A stretch of 27,611 nucleotides of DNA, taken from Pseudomonadota bacterium (GTDB taxonomy: Bacteria > Pseudomonadota > Alphaproteobacteria > Azospirillales > Azospirillaceae). The notes beneath the pieces are model-generated. The model was not told the DNA's origin. It searched no databases and saw only the letters and a program-made list of their open reading frames with translations. The stretch lies in NCBI GenBank assembly GCA_023411035.1, contig JAEYPE010000160.1, positions 1 to 27,611 of the forward strand. Direction: 5' to 3'. Positions 1 through 7,386 of this stretch are shown in pieces; the first letter of the stretch is position 1, and each line of letters begins with the position of its first letter. Position numbers and translations under genes: made by a program.

Positions 1-32
1 CTCGTGGGGTCGGATATGTTTATAAGAGACAG
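1..32. other. Residual Nextera/Tn5 sequencing adapter (not genomic)
   Basis: The first 32 bases align without gaps to the last 32 bases of the Illumina Nextera read-2 transposase adapter, including the mosaic-end tail TATAAGAGACAG. I count 29 of 32 identities, with mismatches at positions 9, 15 and 20. A Tn5 adapter at the exact edge of a window is best read as an untrimmed read end that was carried into a contig. Genomic sequence therefore starts at about base 33, and any reading frame crossing into 1-32 is artificial. The comparison adapter is from memory. Confidence 0.93.
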
Positions 33-658
33 GCCATGGCTTGGAAACCGGCCACGAGGGCCGACGCCGCGAGCCCCAGCACCAGCCAGCCGGCGTCCGC
101 CTCCTCCGCCAGCGACGGCACGAGAATCCCGCGGTTGCACAGATACACGCCGGCAAAGGGGTGGAGCGCCTGGCGCGGCGGCGGCAAGGCGTGCAGCGTC
201 GCGCTCCAGAAGAAGAGCTGGAGCAGCAGCGGCGTGTTGCGGATCAGCTCGACATAGGCCTGCACGATGCCGGACAGCAGCGGGTTGCCCGACAGCCGGG
301 CGATGCCCAGCGCCACGCCGAGGAGCGTGGCCAGGGCGCAGCCGATCACGGCGACCTTCACCGTGTTCAGCAGCCCGACCAGGATCGCGTGCCCATAGCT
401 GTCGCGCGCGGAGTAGGCGATCAGGGATTCGCCGATCTCGAAATTCGCCGGTCGGTGAAGGAAATCGAAGCCCGGCGTGATGCCGAAGCGGTGCATGTTC
501 TCCACCATGGTGCCGCCCAGCGCGCCGAACAGCAGCAGTGTGCCGATGAGCAGGGCGATCTGCGCCGCCGCGTGGTTTCCCCACCAGTCGGCGAGCAGGG
601 CGGGAACACCCGGCCGTTCAGGGCCGGGTGTCCGATGGGTCCGTGCGTCGGTCGGCAT
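33..658 (-). CDS. aapQ: AapQ-like amino-acid ABC transporter permease, 3' end missing
   Basis: This is the N-terminal half (about 208 residues) of an inner-membrane permease of the polar amino-acid (HisM/AapQ/BztB) family. The start is the ATG at 658, giving MPTDARTHRT, 20 bp after the stop of the binding-protein gene. A first hydrophobic helix (AAQIALLIGTLLLFGALGG) is followed by a periplasmic stretch and then the conserved permease core beginning GLLNTVKVAVIG, with the family motif YVELIRNTPLLLQLFFW. Family members of the AapQ type are about 400 residues, so roughly half is missing because the contig ends in adapter sequence. The neighbour upstream is the matching AapJ-like binding protein, so this is the standard J-Q order of a general L-amino-acid importer. 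The exact subfamily rests on gene order and the AapJ match. Confidence 0.85.
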
Positions 659-678
659 GCGATCCGGACCGGACTGGA

Positions 679-1722
679 TCAGCGGAACGGCGGCGAATAG
701 AGCAGGCCGCCCTTCGTCCAGGGCTGGTTGTAGCCGCGCTCGAAGCCCAGCTTGGTGCCCTTGCCGACGTTGCGCTCGAAGATTTCCCCGTAGTTCCCCA
801 GCGTCTTGATGATCGTGTAATAGACCTTCGGGTCGAGCTTGGCCGCCTCGCCGATCACCGGATCGACGCCCAGGAAGCGGCGGATGGAGGGGTCCTCGCT
901 CTTCAGGAACGCGTCGACGGTGGCCTGGGTGATGCCGAACTCCTCGGCCTGGATGGTGGCGTAGACCACCCAGTTGACCAGTTCCAACCACTGGTCGTCG
1001 CCATAGCGAAGCGCCGGGGCCAGCGGCTCCTTCGAGATGCGCTCGGGCAGCAGGACATAATCGTCGGGTGCCGGAAGCTGCGAGCGCCGGATGGCGAGGT
1101 CCGACGAATCCTGGGTCAGCACGTCGCAGCGGCCCGAGGTGAAGGCCTTGATGAACTCCGCCGTTTCCTCGATCACCACCGGCTTGAAGCTGATCCTGTT
1201 CTGCCGGAAGAAGTCGGCGATGTTCAGTTCACCCGTCGTGCCGGTCTGCACGCAGACGGTCGCGCCGTTCAGTTCGATGCCCTTGCCGACGCCCAGCTTC
1301 TTCGGCACCAGCAGGCCCTGCCCGTCGTAGAACAGGACCGGGCCGAAGTGGAAGCCCAGCTTGGTCGCCCGGACGGCGGTCTGGGTCACGCCGGACAGCA
1401 GGATGTCGAACTCGCCGGACTGGAGCGCCGGCAGCCGCTGCTGCGGGGAGGAATTGACGAACTGCACCTTCTCCGGGTCGTTGAACACGGCGATGGCCAG
1501 GGCGCGGCCGAAGTCGATGAAGAAGCCCTGCCACCGGCCGTTGCTGTCCGGGGAGAAGAAGCCGGGACCGGTGCCGACCCCGACCTTGATGAAGCCGCGC
1601 GCCTTGATGGCGTCCAGCGTCGGACCGGCCTGCGCCGGACCGGCGAGGCCGACCCCGGCGGCGAGGCCGAGCGCCCCGGCCAGCAGATACCGCGTTGCTT
1701 TCCGAAAGAATGACGTTCGCAT
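679..1722 (-). CDS. aapJ: AapJ-like general L-amino-acid periplasmic binding protein
   Basis: A 347-residue family-3 solute-binding protein that captures amino acids in the periplasm and delivers them to the AapQM permease. The signal peptide is clear (RYLLAGALGLAAGVGLAG with cleavage after AQA). The mature part starts TLDAIKARGFIKVGVG, typical of AapJ/BztA. Two cysteines (in ATVCVQTGTT and SGRCDVLTQD) sit where this subfamily usually has a disulfide. The C-terminus YNQPWTKGGLLYSPPFR is very characteristic of AapJ/BztA, and the length matches (about 340). The start ATG at 1722 has an AGAAGG ribosome site 8 bases upstream. It is followed after 20 bp by the permease gene. The subfamily assignment is strong; the exact substrate range is inferred. 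Confidence 0.92.
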   Translation of the reverse strand: MRTSFFRKATRYLLAGALGLAAGVGLAGPAQAGPTLDAIKARGFIKVGVGTGPGFFSPDSNGRWQGFFIDFGRALAIAVFNDPEKVQFVNSSPQQRLPALQSGEFDILLSGVTQTAVRATKLGFHFGPVLFYDGQGLLVPKKLGVGKGIELNGATVCVQTGTTGELNIADFFRQNRISFKPVVIEETAEFIKAFTSGRCDVLTQDSSDLAIRRSQLPAPDDYVLLPERISKEPLAPALRYGDDQWLELVNWVVYATIQAEEFGITQATVDAFLKSEDPSIRRFLGVDPVIGEAAKLDPKVYYTIIKTLGNYGEIFERNVGKGTKLGFERGYNQPWTKGGLLYSPPFR

Positions 1723-1761
1723 GGTGGAGCCTTCTTGTTTTTTGGAATCGGGCTTGAGGGG

Positions 1762-1998
1762 TCAGCCTTGGGACGGCAGACGGGCGACAGCCGCCGCCAG
1801 GGCCAGGGCACCGGAGGCGATCAACGCGTTCAGGAGCCACCGCTGCGGGCCGGTCACCGGCGGATCGTCCGCGGGGCGGTCCGGGGCGGGGGCCTCCGGC
1901 TGGCTCAGCATCAGGATCATCGCCTCGGGGGTCGGGACGCAGGCGGCGGCCAGAAGCAGGACCGGATCATGGTGTTGGTCTTGGCGTTGGCCGGGCAT
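1762..1998 (-). CDS. Possible small single-helix membrane protein (uncertain)
   Basis: A 78-codon frame lies in the 325-bp gap between the metQ-like and aapJ-like genes. It has one plausible membrane helix near its C-terminus (WLLNALIASGALALAAAVA) preceded by a Pro/Asp-rich segment. The ATG at 1998 has an AGGACGG stretch a few bases upstream; an internal ATG at 1923 would give a 53-residue version. I recognise no family. Against it: the N-terminal third (QRQDQHHDPV) looks like out-of-frame sequence, and GC-rich DNA often yields such frames. If real, it would be cotranscribed with the flanking uptake genes. Apart from this frame I see nothing in 1723-2047. Confidence 0.3.
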   Translation of the reverse strand: MPGQRQDQHHDPVLLLAAACVPTPEAMILMLSQPEAPAPDRPADDPPVTGPQRWLLNALIASGALALAAAVARLPSQG

Positions 1999-2047
1999 GG
2001 TCCGTCCTGTCGTGCGAGGGATCGGCGAAGGGAGGCGGTCGCGACCC

Positions 2048-2854
2048 TCACCAAACGGGGATCAGCGCGCCGTTGAAGCGGTCCAGAATGAAGCTCTTCA
2101 GCTCCGGCCGCTGGTAGATGGCCGTCACCTTGCGGTAGAGCGGGCTGTCCTTGTCCTTGGCGCGCGCCGCGATGACGTTGGCGTAGGGGTTGCCCTCCGC
2201 CGCCTCCTGCGCAATGGCGTCGCTGCGGGGGCTCAGGCCGGCCTGGAGCGCGTAGTTGGTGTTGATGACCGCCGCGTCCACGTCCGCCAGGCTGCGCGGC
2301 GATTGGGCGGCGTCGATCTCCGTCAGCTTCAGCATGCGCGGGTTCTCGACGATATCGGTCCCCGTCGGGGTGACGCCGACGCCCGGCTTCAGGGTCAGCA
2401 GCTTGTGCGCCTGGAGCAGCAGGAGCGCCCGCCCGCCGTTGGAAGGGTCGTTGGGAATGGCGATGTGCGCGCCGTCCTTGAGGTCGGCCAGCGCCTTGAT
2501 TTTCGAGGAATACAGGCCGATCGGCGCCACCACCGTGTCGGCGATCGGCACGATGTCGTAACCGCGCGCCTTGTTCTGGTTGGTCAGGAAGAAGCGGTGC
2601 TGGAAGGCGTTGATGTCGAGGTCGCCGACGTTCAGAGCCGCGTTGGGAAAGGCGTAGTCGGTGAACACCACCACCTCGATGTCGATGCCGTCGGCGGCGG
2701 CCGTCTTCTTCACCTGATCCCAGATGATCTCGCCGTCGCCAGCGGTGACGCCGACCTTCACCCGCTCGCCCGCCTGGGCACCTGAAGCCAAGGCGCCGGC
2801 CAGGAAAACCCCGGCCAGTATCAACTTGCGGATCGTTCCGTTCCGGATGGGCAT
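2048..2854 (-). CDS. metQ: MetQ/NlpA-family methionine-type substrate-binding protein
   Basis: A 268-residue binding protein of the NlpA/MetQ family, which delivers methionine or a related compound to a MetNI ABC importer. Family signatures include VKVGVTAGDGEIIWDQVKK, the FTDYAFPNAALNVGDLDINAF segment (split across the ligand pocket), IPNDPSNGGRALLLLQ and AAVINTNYALQAG. I chose the ATG at 2854 because an AGGAGA site lies 9 bases upstream and the protein then opens directly with a signal peptide (LILAGVFLAGALASGAQA); a longer frame to 2911 has no such support. The signal peptide lacks a lipobox cysteine and looks like a signal-peptidase-I substrate, so it may be soluble in the periplasm rather than a lipoprotein. 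No MetN or MetI gene is adjacent. Which sulfur compound it binds is unknown. Confidence 0.88.
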   Translation of the reverse strand: MPIRNGTIRKLILAGVFLAGALASGAQAGERVKVGVTAGDGEIIWDQVKKTAAADGIDIEVVVFTDYAFPNAALNVGDLDINAFQHRFFLTNQNKARGYDIVPIADTVVAPIGLYSSKIKALADLKDGAHIAIPNDPSNGGRALLLLQAHKLLTLKPGVGVTPTGTDIVENPRMLKLTEIDAAQSPRSLADVDAAVINTNYALQAGLSPRSDAIAQEAAEGNPYANVIAARAKDKDSPLYRKVTAIYQRPELKSFILDRFNGALIPVW

Positions 2855-2954
2855 GGACACACGTCTCCTGTTCGTCCGGAGCGGCCCGCGCCGGACGTCT
2901 ATTGTTTTCACATTTTTATTTCGTTTTTACGATTTCTTTTGCACAGCGATACAC

Positions 2955-2983
2955 AATCAAAACCCGCGGCGCGTCGTTGTCAA
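2955..2983 (-). promoter_or_regulatory. Candidate sigma-70-type promoter for metQ
   Basis: On the minus strand, TTGACA is followed after 17 bases by TTGATT, which matches the -10 consensus at only three of six positions. It sits about 100 bases upstream of the metQ start and inside the AT-rich patch. The -35 match is perfect, the -10 is weak. Confidence 0.28.
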
Positions 2984-3107
2984 TAGTCTATAAAACGAAT
3001 AGGGTTCACTCAACGCAATTTACTGACACGCTTGCGCATAAAGCACAGCAAGATCTGGCAGAACCACGCCCGGCGGAACACCGGCACGGGCGCCAACGAG
3101 GATCAGG

Positions 3108-3116
3108 CCCCCCCCC
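3108..3116 (+). repeat. Run of nine C between ribosome site and start codon
   Basis: Nine consecutive C residues directly precede the ATG at 3117 and lie between the GAGGA motif (3098-3102) and the start codon. Homopolymers of this length can change length by replication slippage and are also a common place for sequencing error. Here a change would alter ribosome-site spacing and not the frame. Confidence 0.85.
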
Positions 3117-3494
3117 ATGACCGACACCCCCGACACCCCCGCCGCCCCGCACGCCGCGCGGCGCCCCGAAACCGTGGCGGCCGGCGCCCTGGGGTTCGAG
3201 GATTCGGCGACCGGCGCGATCATCCCGCCAATCCACCCATCCACCACCTACCTGCGGGACACCGACAACGGCTATGGGCGGGGCCGGATCTACGCCCGGG
3301 CCGACAACCCGACCTTCGACACGGCGGCCGACACGCTGAGCGCGCTGGAGCATGGAGCGGACACGTTGCTGTTCGCCTCCGGCATGGCGGCGACGACGGC
3401 GGTGTTCCAGTCGCTGGCCCCCGGCGACCATGTGGTGGTGCCGGAGGTGATGTGCTGGACCTTCCGCAACTGGGTGCACGGCGCAGCGACCTGA
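3117..3494 (+). pseudogene. Truncated PLP-dependent Cys/Met metabolism enzyme (MetB/MetC/MetZ type)
   Basis: The 125 residues match the N-terminal third of the cystathionine gamma-synthase/beta-lyase/O-succinylhomoserine sulfhydrylase family: IIPPIHPSTTYLR, the YARADNPTFDTAADTLSALE segment, LLFASGMAATTAVFQSLAPG and VVVPEVMCWTFRNWVHG. Members are about 390-430 residues, with the PLP-binding lysine near residue 210, so this product lacks its catalytic lysine and most of its active site. Family similarity stops abruptly at about 3485 and I find no continuation in any frame of the next 300 bp, so a simple frameshift does not explain it; a deletion, insertion or assembly join does. It is divergent from metQ, a sensible partner in sulfur amino-acid metabolism. 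The start has a GAGGA site 14 bases upstream, stretched by a nine-C run. It could encode a non-functional remnant peptide. Confidence 0.8.
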
Positions 3495-3801
3495 TGACAG
3501 AGAGATGTTCAAGGGCGCGACCATGATGAAGGAGATTTCCCTTCATGTGGCGGTCCTGGCCCGCAAAGGAGATTGCACCTATTTACGGATGTTCAGCGTC
3601 ACCCACTCAACTTCTGTTCGATCACACAAAACTTGGAAGAGCCGTTGTTTTCGCGCCGATCGGGTGGAGGCATCAGCGCCTTGCGGTCCCGCGCATCAAA
3701 ATGTCGATCAATTAACAACTTTGTAACCATTTTCGAGCGTATGTTTCTAGCTTGACACGGGTCGGACCTGGGGCCGATCACGATGGGCGTTAGGGACGTG
3801 G
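3495..3801. other. Gene-free stretch after the broken gene, upstream of the pentapeptide-repeat gene
   Basis: These 307 bp contain no frame that looks like a real protein and are less GC-rich than the flanks, with AT-rich patches near 3590-3660 and 3700-3750. A TTGACA at 3752-3757 could be the -35 box of a promoter for the pentapeptide-repeat gene, but I find no convincing -10. The left edge coincides with the point where the PLP-enzyme similarity breaks off. I see no transposase fragment, terminal inverted repeat or tRNA end here. Confidence 0.5.
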
Positions 3802-5088
3802 ATGAGCTTTGCCCCGACAAACGGGCCGGGCGATGGCGCTGAGCTGAGCCTGGAGGAACTGGCCCAGGCAATTCGGGCACACCGGCTCTATCTGGCGGCG
3901 CGACCGAACGGCCTACGCCTTCAGATGAAGGCGGCGGACCTGACCGGCTTCGACCTGTCGGGGCTGGTGCTGTCGGACGCCATCCTGACCGGGGCGAATT
4001 TCCGTCGCAGCGTGCTGCGGCGCTGCAACTTCGATGGTGCCGACCTGTTCGGCTCCAGCTTCGTGTCCGCCGACCTGCGGGAAGCCTCGCTGGTCGGGGC
4101 CGACATGCGTGGGGCGAACTTCACAAAGGCGTGTCTGCGCAACACCCTGTTCGAGCGGGCGGACCTGCGCCCCGGCCAACTCGTCCTGTGGAAGGACCGG
4201 CGCAAGGCCCGGCGGGAAGCCGCGCTGCGGGAAGCCGCGCTGGTCGGCGCCAACTTCACCGAGGCCGACCTGACCGGGGCCAACCTGTCCCGCGCCAGCC
4301 TGGAAGGGGCGGATTTCAGCAACGCCGCACTGTTCGGCGCCAACCTCAGCGGCGCGGACCTGCGCGGCGCGGATTTCAGTATGGCGAAGCTGAAGGGAGC
4401 GATCCTGAACAACGCCGCCGTCGCTGGGGCCACCTTCCAGGGTGCCGACATGCGCGATGCGGAACTGCGCAACGTCGCCATGGCCACCGCCGATTGGACG
4501 GAGGCGCGGATGCAGGGTGCCATCTACCACCGCGACCAGTCGGCCTTTCCGCCGGAAATCCGGGAAGGGCTGGACGGCCATGTCCTGTGGATCAACAGCA
4601 ACGGCAAGCAGGGCAAGCGGTTCGACGTATCGGACGGCGCCTTCGTCGGAACCGATTTCGACGGATGCGACCTGAGCGGGGCGATCTTCCGCAATTGCGA
4701 CTTCACGCGGGCGAGCTTCCGGGACAGCAAGCTGCAGATCGTCCAGTTCCCGGGCTGCCGCATGCGCGAAACCTGTTTCGAGAATGCGGAACTGTCCGGC
4801 GCCAGCTTCGAAGGCTGCGACCTGACGCACGCTATGATGCGCAACGCGGTGATGCGCGCCATCGAGCTTCTGTCGGCGACCGGCCAGTCCACCGGGCGCA
4901 TGTGGCCGACCAATCTGCGCAACGCCCAGCTTGCCGACAGCGACATCCGCGGCGCCGACCTGAGGGGCGCACGTTTGTCCGGGGCGGACCTGACCAACTG
5001 CAACCTGTCGGGGGCCGACCTGCGCGACGCCGACATCGAAAAGGCCAACACGACCGGAACGACCCTGGTTCATTGCCGTCTGAAATGA
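3802..5088 (+). CDS. Pentapeptide-repeat protein with two repeat blocks
   Basis: A 428-residue protein made almost wholly of A(D/N)LXX-type five-residue repeats, which fold into a right-handed quadrilateral beta-helix. Block one runs from about residue 45 to 240 and is interrupted at 124-147 by a charged stretch (VLWKDRRKARREAALREA). Block two runs from about 276 to 428, with an irregular part at 350-372. Each block is preceded by a similar non-repeat lead-in: HRLYLAARPNGLRLQMKAAD at 27-46 and HVLWINSNGKQGKRFDVSD at 260-278. There is no signal peptide, membrane helix or catalytic domain, so a cytoplasmic binding or scaffold role is likely, but the function is unknown. Some family members mimic DNA and protect gyrase; nothing here shows that. 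The ATG at 3802 has an AGGG six bases upstream. The stop codon lies inside a terminator hairpin. Confidence 0.93.
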   Translation: MSFAPTNGPGDGAELSLEELAQAIRAHRLYLAARPNGLRLQMKAADLTGFDLSGLVLSDAILTGANFRRSVLRRCNFDGADLFGSSFVSADLREASLVGADMRGANFTKACLRNTLFERADLRPGQLVLWKDRRKARREAALREAALVGANFTEADLTGANLSRASLEGADFSNAALFGANLSGADLRGADFSMAKLKGAILNNAAVAGATFQGADMRDAELRNVAMATADWTEARMQGAIYHRDQSAFPPEIREGLDGHVLWINSNGKQGKRFDVSDGAFVGTDFDGCDLSGAIFRNCDFTRASFRDSKLQIVQFPGCRMRETCFENAELSGASFEGCDLTHAMMRNAVMRAIELLSATGQSTGRMWPTNLRNAQLADSDIRGADLRGARLSGADLTNCNLSGADLRDADIEKANTTGTTLVHCRLK

Positions 5089-5106
5089 CGGCGGTCTTTA
5101 TTTTCA
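5075..5106 (+). terminator. Terminator overlapping the pentapeptide-repeat stop codon
   Basis: GCCGTC (5075-5080) pairs with GACGGC (5087-5092) around a six-base loop, followed by GGTCTTTATTTT. The stop codon TGA (5086-5088) lies partly in the stem. The stem is short and the T-tract imperfect, so this is a moderate intrinsic terminator for the plus-strand gene. Confidence 0.55.
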
Positions 5107-5325
5107 AAAGATCTCGATAAAGAGTTGGTCGTTCTATTGTGTGGAGTGTCCGCCGATCTTTCCCGGTTGGATCGGTCCTGCTCGAAGAACACGCTCCGAC
5201 CCCGGCTGGCCGCGGCATGAGGCCATGGCCGGTCGTGTTGTGCTTGTGTGAAAGGAGCGCGCGGAAATGTGCTCTTGTCCACTGGATAGGCACATGAGGC
5301 TGTCCAAGGGGACGGTTCGCAAATC
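5107..5325. other. Spacer between convergent genes, nothing recognised
   Basis: Between the terminator of the pentapeptide-repeat gene and that of the membrane chemoreceptor I see no coding frame with family features, no RNA gene and no mobile-element end. The whole gap between the two stop codons is 303 bp. Confidence 0.5.
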
Positions 5326-5357
5326 GAAAAAAGCCCGATGGCGAACGCCATCGGGCT
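5326..5357 (-). terminator. Strong Rho-independent terminator of the membrane chemoreceptor gene
   Basis: A perfect 12-bp inverted repeat, AGCCCGATGGCG (5332-5343) and CGCCATCGGGCT (5346-5357), has a two-base centre. Read on the minus strand, the stem is followed by a run of six T (the A run at 5327-5332). It lies 34 bp downstream of the chemoreceptor stop codon at 5392, the correct position and strand. Confidence 0.93.
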
Positions 5358-5391
5358 CCCTGCTGCACTGCTTTGCCTGGACCTTCCGGCC

Positions 5392-7386
5392 TCAGGCGGC
5401 CGTTGGCAGCGGCTGCATGCCGGCGGTGATGCGCTTGAAATCCGCCGTGAAGCGGTCCGCCATGTCAGGCGTCAGATCGAACCGGACATGCAGATCCCGG
5501 CCCCTGTTCCCCAGAACGGCAAAGGGAATGGACAGGGAACAGCCTGGGATGGTCAGCGTGCCGCGGCTGCCCACCTGCGCACGGTCCAGCCCGTCGATGG
5601 TGGCGCCGCCCTCCGACAGGTTGCCGAGGTGACCCTTCAGGGTGCCCGTCGCCCCGGTGATGGTGCAGGACAGGTTGACCGCGAAGCGCGGCGCGCGGCG
5701 GCGGTCGACCTCCGGCGTGGCGGTGCGCACGGCGCGGACCAGCAGCTCACGGAGCTGATCGATGCTCCCCGCGACATCGGAGGCGACCCGGCGCACCTCG
5801 TCGGCGCGGCTGCCGGTCACCGCCGCTTCCTCCGACACATGGGCGATGCGAACCGACACCTCCTGCGCGGCGGCGGCGGTCTGGCCGACGTTGCGGGAAA
5901 TTTCGTTGGTGGCCGCACCCTGTTCGTCCATGGCGCTGGCGATGCTGCTGGCCACCCCGTCGATCTCGGTGATGGTCCGCCCGATGTCCTGCACCGCCGA
6001 CACGGCCCCGGCGGTCATGCTCTGCAGGTCGGTGATCTGGCGGGAGATCTCCTCCGCCGACTTGGAGGTCTGGTTGGCGAGGTTCTTCACCTCCTGCGCC
6101 ACCACCGCGAAGCCCTTGCCGGCCTCGCCCGCGCGGGCGGCCTCGATGGTGGCGTTGAGCGCCAGCAGGTTGGTCTGGCTGGCGATGTCCTGGATGAAGG
6201 TGGCGACCTCGCCGATGTGGCCGATGGCTTCGGACAGGGACAGCACCACCTCTTCGGTCTTCCGCCCGCTTTCGACGGCGCGGCGGGAAATCTGGCTGGA
6301 GAAGGCGACCTGGCTGGTGATCTCCGCGATGGAGGCCGAAAGCTGGTCGGTGGCCGCCGCCACGGCCTGGGCGTTGCCCAGCGCCTGCTCCGCCGCCACC
6401 GCCACGCTCTGCGAGTTGGCGGAGACGGTTTCCGCCGAACTGGCCATCGCCTGGGCGGTGCTGTCCATCGAGACGGAGCGTTCGGCGACGCGGTCCACGG
6501 CGGCGCGGGTTTCCTGCTCCACGGTGCGGGCCATGGATTCCAGGGCGGCGATCTTGGCGGCCTCGGCCTCCCGCCGCTCGCGCTCCTGCGCCTCGCGCAG
6601 GCGCTGGTTGTCGATTCCCTTCTGGCGGAAGGTCTCGACGGTCTTGGCCATGGCGCCGATCTCGTCCTGCCGGTCCAGACCGGGCACCGTCACCTCGTAC
6701 CGTTCATCGGCCAACTGGAACATGGTGGTCCGGATGAGGTCCAGCGTGCGGAACTGGCGCCGGACCACCAGCAGCATCACCACGGCAACTCCGGTGGTGA
6801 TGACCAAGGCGACCTGGACGATGTTCGCGATCACCTCGTCCAGGACGCGCAGGGCGATGCTCTTCTTCAGGCCGACGAACAGGATGCCGATGACCTCGCC
6901 GCTCTGGTCGGTGATCGGGTCGTAGGCGGTGAAATAGGCTTCGCCCAGGATGTCGGCCTCGCCGCGGAAGGGCTCCTTGCGCTCGAAGATGGCAGTGTAG
7001 ACGGGGCCGCGCGCCAGCTTCGTCCCGATCGCCCGGCTTCCGTCCGCGTTGTGGACGTTGGTCGCCACGCGGGTGTCGCCGCGGAAGATGGTGGCGACGC
7101 CGCCGGTCACGCTGCGGACGGCGTCGACGACGTCGTTGGCGTTGTCCAGCTTGAAATCGTCGATGTAGAGGGCACCGTCCTTGAGGCGATACTCCGACCC
7201 CTTCTGGTCGAGCAGCATCCGGAAGTTGGTGATCGCCTGCTCCCGCCGCTCACCCGCGTCCTTGCTGATGCTGGAGGTGACCTTCATGACCGTCGCATAG
7301 GTCAACGCGCCGGACAGGATGATCAGCCCGAGCGTGCACAGAATTGTCAGCTTCGTGGCAAGGCTCAGCGTCCTGAGGGGGTTCAT
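5392..7386 (-). CDS. Membrane chemoreceptor: Cache, HAMP, MCP signalling, C-terminal PilZ
   Basis: A 664-residue methyl-accepting chemotaxis protein. From the ATG at 7386: a first membrane helix at about 13-33, a periplasmic single-Cache-type sensor at 35-182 (GEAYFTAYDPITDQSGEVIG near its end is typical), a second helix at 188-209, HAMP at 210-262, a long coiled-coil signalling domain with the conserved hairpin tip NLLALNATIEAARAGEAGKG at 406-425, and a PilZ domain at about 562-640 with both c-di-GMP motifs, RRRAPR and NLSEGG. There is no C-terminal CheR-tethering pentapeptide. A TTG nine bases further upstream could also start the protein. An AGGGAG lies 11 bases before the ATG. The layout resembles Azospirillum brasilense Tlp1, an energy-taxis receptor with a C-terminal PilZ domain. 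The ligand is unknown. Confidence 0.95.
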   Translation of the reverse strand: MNPLRTLSLATKLTILCTLGLIILSGALTYATVMKVTSSISKDAGERREQAITNFRMLLDQKGSEYRLKDGALYIDDFKLDNANDVVDAVRSVTGGVATIFRGDTRVATNVHNADGSRAIGTKLARGPVYTAIFERKEPFRGEADILGEAYFTAYDPITDQSGEVIGILFVGLKKSIALRVLDEVIANIVQVALVITTGVAVVMLLVVRRQFRTLDLIRTTMFQLADERYEVTVPGLDRQDEIGAMAKTVETFRQKGIDNQRLREAQERERREAEAAKIAALESMARTVEQETRAAVDRVAERSVSMDSTAQAMASSAETVSANSQSVAVAAEQALGNAQAVAAATDQLSASIAEITSQVAFSSQISRRAVESGRKTEEVVLSLSEAIGHIGEVATFIQDIASQTNLLALNATIEAARAGEAGKGFAVVAQEVKNLANQTSKSAEEISRQITDLQSMTAGAVSAVQDIGRTITEIDGVASSIASAMDEQGAATNEISRNVGQTAAAAQEVSVRIAHVSEEAAVTGSRADEVRRVASDVAGSIDQLRELLVRAVRTATPEVDRRRAPRFAVNLSCTITGATGTLKGHLGNLSEGGATIDGLDRAQVGSRGTLTIPGCSLSIPFAVLGNRGRDLHVRFDLTPDMADRFTADFKRITAGMQPLPTAA

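Larger units (their letters stand above)
2855..3116. promoter_or_regulatory. Divergent intergenic region between metQ and the broken PLP-enzyme gene
   Basis: This 262-bp region is clearly more AT-rich than its surroundings, especially 2903-3010, as expected for a two-way promoter region. On the minus strand a perfect TTGACA (2978-2983) lies 17 bases before a weak TTGATT (2955-2960), a candidate promoter for metQ. On the plus strand TATAAA (2989-2994) could be a -10 element but has no good -35 partner. A GAGGA motif at 3098-3102 is the likely ribosome site for the plus-strand gene; it is separated from the ATG by a run of nine C. I looked for a SAM-II-type riboswitch and could not support one. 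Confidence 0.4.

Noticed and set aside
20..991. Permease frame starting at 991
   Set aside because: Residues before the ATG at 658 lie inside the aapJ-like gene in another frame and look like shadow sequence; the end at 20 lies in adapter.
2912..3116. SAM-II-type riboswitch in front of the methionine-related genes
   Set aside because: The setting is right for alphaproteobacteria, but I could not find the conserved pseudoknot pieces (a GCTAAA-like segment followed by a purine run) in the right order; ATAAAGCACAGCAAG is only a weak resemblance.
3485..3760. Mobile-element remnant at the break of the PLP-enzyme gene
   Set aside because: No transposase fragment, terminal inverted repeat or target-site duplication is visible; only lower GC suggests transfer.
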